A stretch of 64,000 nt of DNA, taken from assembly GCA_015039365.1 (NCBI GenBank), contig WION01000115.1, forward strand, positions 1 to 64,000, written 5' to 3'. How positions within the stretch are numbered: the first letter of the stretch is position 1; each line of letters begins with the position of its first letter. The notes beneath the pieces were generated by a model that did no database searches, was not told where the DNA came from, and was given only the letters and a program-made list of their open reading frames with translations. Both the position numbers and the translations under genes were made by a program. Origin of the DNA: Amanita rubescens. Taxonomy: Eukaryota > Basidiomycota > Agaricomycetes > Agaricales > Amanitaceae. This document shows, one piece after another, positions 53,780 through 64,000 of this stretch.

Positions 53780-55483
53780 ATGGTCTTCCCCGTCGTCACA
53801 CGGTTCCGATGGTCAGCATGGCAAAACACACTAGCGAAACATGTTCTTCTTTCTACATACAGTGATATACCCCTCGGCATCGAACACGGTTTCTTAGTAG
53901 GACTCGAGCGTTACCAGATCACCCACACATTCATACCGCCAAATCACTACAAGCTTCCAGAACACCACGAGTTTGTGAGCAGCAAATACGCAGAGGAATT
54001 ACATCTTGGACGCATTACTCAGGGATACCCGATAGATGTGTTACAGCGTTGGATAGGAAATGTTCGCACGGCCCCATTGAATGTGATTGAACAGTCTCCG
54101 GGAAAGCTGCGAGTAACTGTAGACCACTCGTATCCGCGCGCTTCCAGCACTATTTCTTTAGAATCACGAGACACAGCCGTTGGACCTTTACCCATACCTT
54201 TTGACCCCCGGGTAACCTCGGTGAATACAGTTATCGATTCCCGAAAGTTTCAATGCACCTGGGGGACATTCTCCCAATGTTACCTATTGGTGGCGGATGC
54301 ACCACCAGGTACGGAAGTATCTATTTTCGACGTTGATGCCGCCTTCCGAAACATCCCAACACACCCATCTGCGAGACCATTCCTAGCTGTTTACCTGGAT
54401 GGCAAAATCCATTTGGACAACTGCCTCTTTTTCGGCGCCTCACCTTGCCCCGGGATCTGGGGTAGGGTAGCGGATGCCATGACGGAGATTTTCTTGCGAG
54501 AAGGATTGGACGCGATCGTCAAATGGGTCGATGACTTCGCTTTCTTTCGCTACCCTACAAGAGACTGTTCTGATGGACAATGGACTTATCGCTATGACGA
54601 GCGTCGAATTTGGGACATAGCTGAACCTTTGGGTTGGCCGTGGGCTCCAAAGAAGCACGTTCCCTTCGCATCCTCTTTCATATATATCGGATTCTTTTGG
54701 GATCTTGTTCGAAAAACAGTGAGCCTACCAGACAAAAAGAAGGACAAATACAAAGCAAAATTAGCGACGTGGTCCACAGAATTCCGCCCATCCTTGATGG
54801 ACGTCGAATCCCTAATTGGTACATTGAACCATGTCTGTTTAGTGGTACCAGAAGGCCGTTCGCACATGCAAGGTCTTTACAAATTACGAGCCACCTTCAA
54901 TCAATCTCGCAATCGGTGGGTACGTCATAAAGTCCCATCCTACACATACGACTCGGAGGACCTACTATGGTGGAGACAAAAGTTCGATGAACCTTACATA
55001 GGCATGGACGTCATTCGCCCACCTCTACCTAGCCCCGATTCCATATATGTAGACGCCTCCACCGACTGGGGTATAGGAATCCAGATAAACGACCGATGGT
55101 CAGCCTGGAAACTTAAACCAGGTTGGAAAGCAGACGGACGAGAAATAGGCTGGGCAGAGATGGTCGCGGTGGAACTGGCCATCCGTGTTTTGATAGCAGC
55201 GGGACGACATTCAGAACACTTCCTCCTCCACTCGGACAATCAAGGAGTGGTCCATTCCATACGTGCCGGCACTTCACGAGGAATCCAACAAAACGCGATA
55301 CTTAGACAAATCGTCTCCCTGATTCAAACTCACAAAGTTTGGCTATCCACGGATTGGATCTCCACCCACACTAACCCAGCTGATGCGTTATCCCGTGGTA
55401 AACTACCTCTTACAGAGAAACAAATAGCGATACGACCTAAGATACCACCTCACCTCTCTAATTACATTAAATATGCGACGTGA
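53780..55483 (+). CDS. DIRS reverse transcriptase-RNase H
   Basis: The frame is open from 53504 and overlaps gag. The first ATG in RT-like sequence is 53780 (MVFPVVTRFRWSAW), one base after the gag stop, so reinitiation or frameshifting are both possible. RT motifs are RVTVDHSYPR, SIFDVDAAFRNIP, LFFGASPCPGIW and the catalytic VKWVDDFAFFR. The thumb region has VESLIGTLNHVC. RNase H has YVDASTDWGIGIQ, then WAEMVAVELA, LLHSDNQGVVHS and HTNPADALSRG. No interruption was seen. It copies the element's RNA into DNA. Confidence 0.88.
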   Translation: MVFPVVTRFRWSAWQNTLAKHVLLSTYSDIPLGIEHGFLVGLERYQITHTFIPPNHYKLPEHHEFVSSKYAEELHLGRITQGYPIDVLQRWIGNVRTAPLNVIEQSPGKLRVTVDHSYPRASSTISLESRDTAVGPLPIPFDPRVTSVNTVIDSRKFQCTWGTFSQCYLLVADAPPGTEVSIFDVDAAFRNIPTHPSARPFLAVYLDGKIHLDNCLFFGASPCPGIWGRVADAMTEIFLREGLDAIVKWVDDFAFFRYPTRDCSDGQWTYRYDERRIWDIAEPLGWPWAPKKHVPFASSFIYIGFFWDLVRKTVSLPDKKKDKYKAKLATWSTEFRPSLMDVESLIGTLNHVCLVVPEGRSHMQGLYKLRATFNQSRNRWVRHKVPSYTYDSEDLLWWRQKFDEPYIGMDVIRPPLPSPDSIYVDASTDWGIGIQINDRWSAWKLKPGWKADGREIGWAEMVAVELAIRVLIAAGRHSEHFLLHSDNQGVVHSIRAGTSRGIQQNAILRQIVSLIQTHKVWLSTDWISTHTNPADALSRGKLPLTEKQIAIRPKIPPHLSNYIKYAT

Positions 55484-55582
55484 CACGTAATACAATAAAA
55501 ATTATAGCATAGAATTCCCAACACACGACAAACAAACTATAACACCCATTTGATCTCGCATACACCTCAAGACGCCTATATC

Positions 55583-56718
55583 ATGCCTCGGACTGTCTCT
55601 GACGTACTAGACAACCTATTCGACTCACACGGGAGTCGAAAGCAACACAACCACCGAAAACAGACACGCTATGCACCATATACCAGACCTCAACGCGATG
55701 TCGCAGACAACACAATTAGCAACACCGCTAGCAGCAGGAATCAGACCACTCCAATACCACAAGCCGTGGCTAATGTACTCGACAGAGCCTGGGCACCAGC
55801 TACGCAACGCCGTTACGACGTCAGCGTGAACGAATTTCACAGATTTTGTGACAAACAACAGATACCTGCAGATCAACGATTACCGGCTAAACAGATGCTA
55901 CTTGCGCTATACGCAGCTTCAATGGCCGGCGCTGTGGCAGGGACCACCATCCAGAACAAGATGGCAGCACTACGAGCTTGGCACATCAGGAACAACGTCG
56001 AATGGACTGGAGGCACCTTACTGGACTATGTGATACGCGGAGCTCACAATGCCACTCCCCCGAAATCCAAGGCTACACGTCGCCCACCAGTAACCAAAGA
56101 AATGCTAGAACAGTTACACCAAACTCTTGACCAGAACCAACCACTCGACGCAGCAGTATATGCGGCCGCTACCACAATGTTTTATGGCCAGCTACGCATG
56201 GGAGAAATATGCACTCATCTCGAGCAATACACCATATTCAATAGACGAAAATACCCCCGACATCAAGACTTACAGCCTCTACACACAGTCGCTGGATCTC
56301 GGATGCTAGGCCTCCCCTGGACCAAGACGAAGCGTACCAAAGGCGACGAAGTTGCAATATGTCGGCAAATAGGTATTACAGACCCTATCGCTGCGCTAGA
56401 CCACCATATACAATTAAACGACATACAAGACCAGGATACTGCGCTCTTTAGTTACAAAGACGCGCGTCAAGTACGAAAACTACTCACTGCATCAAAATTC
56501 ATGAAACGATGCAACGAAGCATGGAAACAACACGGCCACAAAAAGTTTACCGGACACAGCTTCCGCATAGGAGGCACAACATACTACCTACAGTACGGAA
56601 GATTGCACCACACATAGTCAAAGTCACCGGCCGCTGGTCATCGGACGCCTTCCTACGATACTGGCGTCAACTAGACATCCTCGCAACTATTCATACCGAA
56701 CAATTAACGGAGGAATAG
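55583..56718 (+). pseudogene. DIRS tyrosine recombinase with a frameshift near its C-terminus
   Basis: ATG 55583 (MPRTVSDVLDN). The core-binding domain has AWAPATQRRYDVSVNEF and an Ala-rich helix. In the catalytic domain, box A Arg lies in FYGQLRMGEIC and box B in GHSFRIGGTTYYL (H-x-x-R). The frame then drifts to a premature stop at 56617. The missing end, with GRWSSDAFLRYWRQ and its nucleophilic Tyr, follows in the -1 frame and stops at 56718. One base is gained or lost around 56580-56597. It would integrate circular DNA without an integrase; this copy is probably inactive unless the shift is an error. Confidence 0.82.
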
Positions 56719-57200
56719 CGAGCTACAGAATGGGTGAGTCTTGTTCAGCCAGACGCGCTCGCGCTAACAGCGGGTGACCTGTCAATCCAAGACTCAATCG
56801 CATCGCGTTCCTATCACTAATTGACTCCATTCAGCGAATAGTACAATCTCTGATTGCAAGTCAATCTGTGATTGCGAACGGCTCGCCCATATCCGACGTT
56901 AGTTACCTATACATGGACTCTAGTACACTGTATTACGATACATAATACATTCTAATTCAAGTCGAAACTAGGAAACGAAAGGGTCGTTCCCCACGTAATT
57001 TGGGGACATTTACGAACGTATGCTCGGTTGTTATTTTGATCTTCAAACCTGTCTAGACAAGATCAGGAGTTTTCTTATGCGGCTCGTAGCAATCTTTCTT
57101 CGCGAATTATCCCACAAAAAATGGATGTATAGTTTTACACCTTCAGAAATATACAAATTCAGAAAACCGGAGATCCCAGTAACAGTACTATACGTCAAAA

Positions 57201-58986
57201 TCAGGCATAAGCAATTGGGTAATCATAACAAGGGGCATTACTAAACTTAGGCACTGTACAGAGGCAGGGCTCATACACAATACGGCTCGCCAAATCACGC
57301 AAAAATGGATTCTGAGATTGGCTGCAAAACTTACTACACATTTCGCAAGCCCAAATTTGGTTGACTACCAGCGTAAGTGAGTTTGGAAGGTTCGCAATTA
57401 AAGGCAATAAGATTTCCTGTCGAAATCATGTTCAGTACGCGACAAGAATCTAGAATACGCGACAAAGGTATACCATCTTCTTCTGCGTCCAATTTTGGTC
57501 GTGTTTATGATAATAAAGAACCAGCTGCTTGAGATTTGCGCATTGGAGAAATGCCAACTCATTTTCCGTTTGATCGATACATTGACACAAAGTCAAAGAG
57601 AAAATGCCAAGGTGTGTTAGGGTTTTGGAGTGCCGACACAGGATTCTCATTATCGCAGAGTGGAGTGACTCGTGGCAGGGAGAGTATATTGTCAGGCTAA
57701 CAATTTGAGGGTGAAGGTCCAGGTACTCAATCGCAAGCTGATTTATCTTCCTTAATGTTACGGTTGGAGGAAATATACTTTGTTTCCGCAGGTGGTACAG
57801 CATACTAGAGTTGCCGAGATCGACAGAAGCCAAGGTGCGGATATAAGGTGCAAGAGCTGCCGAGTTATGAAAGGTATGAGAAAAGCAAATGTGTTCCAGC
57901 TTTAAAGGGGAATCGGCGGGTAGGTATGCGAGCATTTGTGCAAGATCAATGTGTTGGAAAACCCACAACTGCGTGCTTGAATGTATGAGTTCTAGATGTG
58001 TCAAGTTGGGGTTTGCCGCAATGATCTTCCCAACTGCATTAATTCGAAAATTAAAGTTGGGGTCCCGAGGCGTGTAGAACAAGCTGCGATCTGGAAAATC
58101 GTGATAAAAATTGAACCCGAGCTTGCGCAAATTGTGCAGTTTGGAAATGCAATTGACAAGGTGGTTCAACTCCTCCAAGGCTTCATCCATGATAAGGAAA
58201 AGTTCGTTGAGCCGAGGTAATTGCTGGAGCAGTTTGGTTGTGCGAGACATAATCCACTTCGGATCATTGAGCCATACATCCCATCTATAATACAATTAAC
58301 ATTAAGTATTTTTTACGAAAATGGAACGTACAACGTACACAACGCAAGAGATATTAGGTAAGTTGAACTTGAGCGCGCAGGGCACACGAAGCCTGAGTTT
58401 TGCAAAAGTACGCAAGGGGGCGCAGAACACCACCAACCGCGGGCTCATGATGGATAGGAGAACGTATAAGCCGGTGAGAGCGGCATTCATAAATATGTAA
58501 TCGATCGGGTGTACTTCACGAAAAGCTACGAAATTCCTTGTTCCACAAAGCCAATCCCATTTCCCAATGAAAAGGGTCGTAGCCAGGTTCAACTGTTCAT
58601 TTGGTCGTGAAGACAAGAGCGTCTGGAGCTGGCGCACATTGGACAACACATCCTCATCAAAAAAGTTTTCGAATTGGAATGCTTTGATATGGGAAGTATA
58701 CACTTTAGGTTTAACAATTGCGTTGAACCGTTTGCAGACCAGGCGGAGAGCTTTGATATCATCAAAACTCGTGCGTAAATCCTTTATAAACTGCAAGAAT
58801 ATGTCGAGCGCCGTGGCTACAGAACACTAGCACGCGTACCTCGGCAATGATGCGATAATGTATCTCAGGTGGAAGGTCCATGAAGGGGAATGTGCGCTGG
58901 TCAGGTATCCGTATGGCCGGCCTTGCGGCGACGGCGCTGCGTTCGTTGTCACCGAAACTGAAGTTTGTGGCAAAGCTGCCACGCAT
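57201..58986 (-). CDS. F-box-like protein, tandem copy C
   Basis: ATG 58986 (MRGSFATNFSFG). The F-box is split over FMDLPPEIHYRIIAE and DIKALRLVCKRFNAIVKP by a short intron. Then come FFDEDVLSNVRQLQTLLSS, YYRWDVWLNDPKWIMSRTT, LPRLNELFLIMDEALEELNH and HPQIVSLTIYSPCHES. The last exon has LPNSLTLVVNQIWACEMC, ending at 57201. It is clearly more diverged from A and B in its first two exons but nearly identical to B in its second half. Displaced from B by the DIRS-type insertion. Confidence 0.7.
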
Positions 58987-59299
58987 TCCGAGACCGAGTA
59001 ATTATAAATGGTGCCTTCGCTGAAGGGATGAAGCGATCGACGCGAGAGATAAGTCAAGCGTGTGAGGTACGAGAGCGCTTGACGTAGATATTTGATGAGA
59101 GTCACGTGGATGCTGTAGCGCGTCGGGAGCGCGTCTTGCTTCTGCACCGCGTCCATGCAGGTTTGGACTTTATTCTTCAATCCTGCTTTATTGTCATTAA
59201 CACTCCCGATATAGTAACCACCCTCCTTGAAACCGTTTCCAAGACTCCTTCCTTATCTTCGGGCAAAAACCAATTGGCTGGACCACACAACTCTCTTTC

Positions 59300-60307
59300 A
59301 TCCCTTCCTCACACTTCCATCGTAGCACACGCTCCGGGATGGACTCCATCTACCGGCCTCTGTTGAAAACAACCCAGAAAACATCGCCCTTCAGGAACCG
59401 ACCAATGTAAATATGGACTTTCTAACACCAGAGCAGGCGCATCAACGTTGGGAAGCCGCCTACAGGATATTGTCAGTTAAGGGCAATACTGTGGGCTTCC
59501 TGGGTTCTTCTCGCTACTCGGCTTACGCTATCGCGACAGATCCTGTATAACGACCCCGACCATTTCCTCTGCCACTACTACCACTTCGTAGCGGAACTTT
59601 TCCTCGGCACGTGGGCATTCTGGCAAGGAGCGTTCACGCAACCATCACCATTTCTCATTCGCTCCCCAAGGACGGTCCCGCCCACCTGTTCACTGCGCCA
59701 TCTTCATTCACGCCAAAGAAAGATGGCATGACGGACCCAGCTTCAACGGCTACTTCTTACGCGCCGCATTTCCATCTCTCCCCATCGAATCGCAGTATTC
59801 CCGGGAAGACCTTGTACATTCCACCCGTCCCATCGACGACTCGGACAAGGTTCAGAAACCATTTCATTTTCCTTACGCGCATCGAGGAGTCGTCTGCGGT
59901 TCCCAGACGCAACGGACTGCTGCCGAAGCGGATGCTCACAAACTTTCGTCTCGTGAGGCGTACACGGGAATGGTCTCGTCTTCATGCCTCCTACTCGGGT
60001 ATCGAGATATTCTACCCGAAAGAGTACGCGCATGACTACCAGTGGGCGTCGACGGCTTTGGGGATGAAGCACTACGGTGTTTGGAACGATACGTAAGAGG
60101 ATTATTTTTGATATGCTTTCGCTAGTGTCCGGCTGACCGGTCTATAACAGCTACTTCTCACTTCCTCAACAAAAACCCTCGGTGGCATATCCTCACGGAT
60201 TTCAGGGTGATTATATACCTGTGCACGGGCCAATCGTGGCGAAGCTTATTGAGGATAGAGTCGACGGGCAAGATCTTTTGGCACGTATAAATAAGTACCT
60301 ATTCTGA
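59300..60307 (+). pseudogene. Degenerate GT61/DUF563-like glycosyltransferase gene
   Basis: Pieces occur in order but in different frames: ENNPENIALQEPTNVNMDF; after a possible intron (about 59494-59541) ILYNDPDHFLCHYYHFVAEL and FLGTWAFWQGAF; then RWHDGPSFNGYFLRAAFPSL and a stretch to REAYTGM; then GVHGNGLVFM, which resembles the HGNGL motif of DUF563 enzymes; then IEIFYPKEYAHDYQWAST, ALGMKHYGVWND and the end at 60307. At least two frame changes, plus an apparent deletion in the middle, speak for a pseudogene. The family call rests on remembered motif order. Such proteins are usually Golgi or secreted glycan enzymes. Confidence 0.5.
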
Positions 60308-60371
60308 GCAAAAAAAAATACCCAATACCGTGTATGATTAAAAAAAATGTTCGAGTGCCTGAGAAGAGGGA

Positions 60372-60490
60372 TAATAAGGTATTATCACAAAAGCAACCAA
60401 TAGCCCAGTAACATAACATGACAAGATGAAATGGCGTCAACCTTTAGATTCGTTCGCGTTCGTAAAGAAACGTGTTTGCGTTATCTCGAT
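60372..60490 (+). repeat. Segment present again in inverted orientation at 63893-63998
   Basis: The text GCGTCAACCTTTAGATTCGTTCG plus CGTT, AAAGAAACGTG and TTGCGTTAT, together with the upstream ATTATCAC..AAAGCAA, is found on the opposite strand at the right edge of the window with about 80-90% identity by eye. Confidence 0.75.
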
Positions 60491-60721
60491 CGGTAAATGT
60501 ACGCGCTCGTTTCAATGTACACTCGTTTGCCTTGCTGATGGGCCGAACCGATCGTGTCACTCCAACGTTTTCTTACTTATACAGCCAGGGGATAGTAACG
60601 GTAACCGTGTTGGGGATAAACTTGAACTACAGCCATCAACGCGCTAAGTTCTACTAGTACAAAGATTCCAACATTCCCTGCGTCTGCCAGAGCGGCGCGC
60701 TACGACACTTCTCGGAAAGTA

Positions 60722-61448
60722 CTAGAGTACTACACAGCGCTTCTTAGGGTCTGGAGTAACAATGCATTTTGCAAGCCTGGTGGCGAAATCTTGGCAGTTG
60801 TTGGTGAGAATATGATAATTTTTCTTGGACATTGCCGCCATCACGTCTTCACCTTTAAGGATGGGATTACTACTAGAGCCAGTCATTATTACGAGTGCAA
60901 ACACACACCTGCCTGATGAATCTCCGCGTCAGTGTGATGGGTCCAACCCTTTGGTTGCATCCCTGTCCAATCACTAGACGGAGGCCCGTGGGCAACATTC
61001 ATCTGAATGTTCTGCCCGTGGAGACTAGCACTGCAGGTGGCCTCGTTAGGAATCTCGTTGTTTATGTGTAACTCATAATAAAAGCCCCCAACCATGACCG
61101 CCCAGTGTCTGAGGAGATTGGGGGGTGGACTTGCAGCTGGACTATGACTCCCGGCAAGTGGACGAGTAATAATATGGACTTGGCGGCCGACCCCTGTCTC
61201 GGAGGGCTCGCTACTAGTAGTAGGTTAACCGATCGTCGATAAGTTGTGTAACACCGAGGAACCTACCCGTCATTGCTCCCAGAAGCGGTCACTGTGCTGG
61301 TAGTGTGAGGGACATGATGTGACTGTTGCCCCGATGAACTGCGTTGTTCAATATCAAGAAATGTTCGGGGAGTTCCATAAGGCGCCGCATAAGTTAATAT
61401 GCTAGCAGCCAGAACGAGGATACCGGAGAAGAGGAGTGAAAGGCGCAT
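60722..61448 (-). CDS. Small secreted protein with His...Cys papain-fold-like motifs
   Basis: ATG 61448. Residues 1-22 (MRLSLLFSGILVLAASILTYAA) form a clear signal peptide. An intron (GTAGGTTCC...) follows, then GVGRQVHIITRPLAGSHS and RHWAVMVGGFYYELHINNE. A second intron of ~54 bp (about 60850-60903) is followed by NYHILTNNCQDFATRLAK and the end DPKKRCVVL at 60722. The order His (RHWAV) then Cys (NNCQDF) is that of permuted papain-like folds such as PPPDE or LRAT/NlpC relatives, so a thiol hydrolase or acyltransferase acting outside the cell is possible. This is inference from two motifs. Introns are in phase as far as tested. Confidence 0.55.
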
Positions 61449-63607
61449 TGTGTTGAAGTTAGTTTATTTGGGGATACGGGACCAGCCCTGTCTATCGTGG
61501 CCACAATCATGTCAGAGAGGAGGACGCAGGAGAGTAGACGGGGCTTCTTACATGAAGATGGATGTTAGGATGCACGGCACAGTGGGATGGTGAGGAATCA
61601 TGCCCACTTTTATACTCTCGGGTTGTTGGTAAGTAGGACCTTAATGCACAGCTGTCTTTCCAGCGTGGCGAGATATTGATATGTTTTCGCGGAGTAAAGT
61701 CATGCCTATACAGCGCTTCATGAATCATATGGCATTTTCTTATTCTCTTTGGTAAGTAGGATCACGAACCTTAATGTACTGAGCTGCCTTTCCATCGCGG
61801 TGGGATATTGAAATGGACGCCACAGAGCAGTCATGCCTATACCTTCGGTTGCCGACTGGGCTCAGGTCCTTTCAAGATCTGCACACGGCACGGCCCTATT
61901 TGTCCAAATAAATACTAGTAGGATCAGTAATACATTTTCATGACATGGAGGCGTCAAAGGGCACCCATACTGGCCATACTAGTATCCAAGGCAACGCTTT
62001 GATGCTATTGAATCGTGAGCCTCACAGCCGAGCCTATTCAGGGAAGCGAGCCCAGGGCGCAATTGAAGTCGATCATGACATGATTGGCATCTGATTTTCA
62101 GGAAGCTATCTCCACCCTAGAGACGTTCAATGCCCGCAGGGAATCTACGTCAAATTACATCTTTGTATCAAGTCGGCACTGCACGCGCAAAAATACCACC
62201 AATAATTGGGGACTTTGGGGTAGCTTCGCATCGGTTTGGCTTGTATGTCATCCGCTTCGACGCGGATCTTGAGCAGCATCCAGCAGTGGTAGAGGTATGG
62301 ATCATCGCGCAGCTGGATAGGGCAAATGTGACGGGGTAGATTATGGCGTGGGTTGCGGGAAGGAAGAGCGAATAGGTTTGAGGGGTGCCAGTGAGAACGC
62401 GGGTGATGTTGTAGACTTGGCAAGTTGATCGTAGGGATATAGAGAAGTAGGCAAGGTACCAGCTCTGGTGTGGATGTTAGATGGGTGAGTGAAAATAAGG
62501 GGAAAGATGGGCTCACGTTCGTAGTACAACGCCCCCTTGAAATCGCATGAACTAGCCAATAGTGAGTGGAGGTGAGCGAAATCGTTGCGCGCGTATCGCC
62601 AACTTAGACTTGAAGCGGCCAGCTCGGATGTCTGTTGGTTCGCCTTGTCGAATCTCCGGGTAATCTGAGCTCGTCGACGTCCACGATAGAATCGCACATT
62701 GAATCACTCATCAACTCTGCGAGTAGCACTTGTGACGACTGGAGGGGGACGATACATACGACTTTGCGTGTCTTGGCTGAGTCTCAATGATTTCTGCGAT
62801 GGGAGAAAAGTTGAAGCGTCGCTGTCGGCTCTGAGATCTGATATGCGAGGTCAAGTGGCGTTATCGAAGCTGGATAGACCGTTCAGGGTTATGATGAGCG
62901 GTGCGACGGTGGTGACGTGGCGATTATCATGTGGCCTAGGAAAGCCTGACATCAATCTGGAACTAGTGGCCTCCCATCTCTTACGCTTGGTTTATTCGAG
63001 TACTAACCCAAATTTACGGCCCTACCTTTTGTGATTCTGGTCTTTTTCATGTGCGTTGTTGATTTTGTGTGACGGGACGTCTAGTGGTCTCGCGACCGAT
63101 TGCAATGCATGTCATTTCAATTTATCAGTGATAGACCAGGCAAACTCTGTTAAGGGGAAGCTGGAGGACAATCTTTTCCGTCTAAAAGTTGGTGTTGGAA
63201 GCACCCAAATCTGGATCGTCATAAGGCTTGTTCGTAAATTTGCGCTTTAGAGCCTCCTTTCTCGCTGAAATGGAATCTGTAGATCGATATGAGTGAGATT
63301 TTCGATGACACGAAACGACACGCACCATCCACGGCCATCTCTACCCTACTCCCTAATCGTCGGACTATCCAAGCACCTCACGTTGGACTCGCAGAGCGTT
63401 TCTGACTCCCTCATCTTGGGTGGCATCCGGTCTTCACGGGTTAGCGGACACAATCACTAGCGGCATATCAGGCGAAAGAACACCAAAAGTTCTCAGACCA
63501 ACACTGAAGCGGCGAAAAACGAGCACTCACGAAAGTGACATTTCAGGTGTTTCGGCAAACACTATGCCAGTTGGCACGGTGATGCAGATGGTTGGGTATC
63601 GACCGTC
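61449..63607. other. No gene firmly supported
   Basis: The 61600-61860 interval has two diverged copies of a ~115-bp segment (TAAGTAGGACC TTAATG near 61629 and TAAGTAGGATC near 61752, each followed by CTTTCCA..G and GATATTGA). Minus-strand frames at 62145-62697 have some coding look (RYARNDFAHLHSLLASS) but no start, splice pattern or domain that I can defend. Confidence 0.35.
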
Positions 63608-63892
63608 ATAAAGATATTCTACCCGCAAGGATAGCATGACTACCAGTGGACGTCGACGGCTTTGGGAATGAAGCACTATGGTGTTTGGAACGATACGTAA
63701 GAGTTTGCTTTCGCTAGTGTCCGGCTGACGGATCTACAGCGACTTCTCACTTCCTCAACAAGAACCCCCGGTGGCGTATCCTCACAGATTTCAAAATGAT
63801 CACATACCTGTGCATGGGCTAACCGTGGCGAAACTTATTGAGGATAGAATCGACGGGCAAGATTTTTTGGATCGAGAGGACGGTGCATAACG
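63608..63892 (+). pseudogene. Second 3' fragment of the GT61/DUF563-like gene
   Basis: Direct-orientation copy of 60001-60290: a degenerate IFYPQ...DYQWTSTALGMKHYGVWND, the same intron position after CGATACGTAAG, then FSLPQQEPPVAYPH and VAKLIEDRIDGQDF. A stop has replaced the EYA-type codons (GGATAG). Upstream exons are absent, so only the 3' end was duplicated. Confidence 0.65.
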
Positions 63893-63998
63893 CAAGCACG
63901 TTTCTTTATGAACGCGAACGAATCTAAAGGTTGACGCTCTTGTCATATCATATTATGTTACTGAAGCTTCATTTGCTTTCGTGATAATAATACTTTCT
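63893..63998 (-). repeat. Inverted copy of 60372-60490
   Basis: Minus-strand reading gives ATTATCACGAAAGCAA...GCGTCAACCTTTAGATTCG and onward, matching the plus-strand segment downstream of the first GT61-like copy. It directly abuts the direct-orientation fragment 63608-63892. Confidence 0.75.
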
Positions 63999-64000
63999 TC

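Larger units (their letters stand above)
51817..56982 (+). mobile_element. DIRS-type (tyrosine recombinase) retrotransposon
   Basis: Three consecutive plus-strand ORFs encode Gag with zinc knuckles, RT-RNase H and a tyrosine recombinase; there is no protease or integrase and there are no LTRs, the DIRS signature. Borders were set by comparing with the uninterrupted intergenic sequence between F-box copies A and B: identity stops at CACGCTTTGG (51816) and resumes at GTCGTTCC (56983). No target duplication is visible, as expected of recombinase-mediated insertion. Terminal repeats were not identified with confidence; short AATCTGTGATTGC-like repeats lie near 56850-56880. Confidence 0.82.

Overview
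The window looks like a repeat-rich nuclear contig of a mushroom-forming basidiomycete (Agaricomycetes). The evidence is: genes broken by many short (about 45-60 bp) GT-AG introns; families typical of these fungi (P-loop GTPases with DSCG/DSQG and TKFD motifs, short F-box proteins, an SRPK-like kinase whose catalytic loop reads HGD, a Plavaka-type transposase relic); and DIRS-like and Ty3-type retroelements with zinc-knuckle Gags. No rRNA, tRNA or CRISPR array was found by eye.

Left half (1-28.4 kb) is transposon and repeat territory. It starts with the edge of an LTR retroelement (1-1077, minus). A large imperfect fold-back element with GGAATTCC-rich palindromic ends follows (about 1.69-4.91 kb). 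Next is a 12 kb nested Ty3-type retrotransposon (about 4.9-17.3 kb). Its Gag-protease frame ends at a textbook -1 slippery site (GGGTTTT before TAA), and pol continues in the -1 frame. Pol is interrupted at 7038-9663 by a small gag-only relative in opposite orientation; its two LTRs look identical and the pol frame resumes exactly across the insertion. An antisense, intron-containing gene for a Cys-rich coiled-coil protein lies between pol and the 3' LTR. That LTR is itself split by a 2,368-bp nearly perfect palindrome flanked by an 8-bp target duplication (hAT-like). The outer element carries two CGA-to-TGA stops. Downstream are a truncated mushroom gene, tandem repeats, a candidate solo LTR, a Plavaka-like relic split by a second (811 bp) hAT-like fold-back element, a TCTGA-based minisatellite, and a 2.3-kb array of about 39 units of 59/62 bp with a variable trinucleotide.

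The middle (28.6-46.1 kb) is the conserved chromosomal part. It holds two minus-strand P-loop GTPase genes, the second divergently paired with a large multi-exon ATR/Mec1/Rad3 checkpoint kinase gene (35.9-44.4 kb), and an SRPK-like kinase gene in convergent orientation.

The right part (46.5-64 kb) has an F-box family in tandem: three minus-strand copies plus a plus-strand relic. A DIRS-type tyrosine-recombinase retrotransposon (about 51.8-57.0 kb) sits between the second and third copy. Beyond are a decayed gene of a GT61/DUF563-like family, a gene for a small secreted protein with a permuted papain-fold-like His...Cys arrangement, and a second fragment of the GT61-like gene at the window end. 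That fragment is followed by an inverted copy of sequence that lies downstream of the first one.

All functional names come from recalled family motifs, without database searches. Exon boundaries are approximate unless stated.
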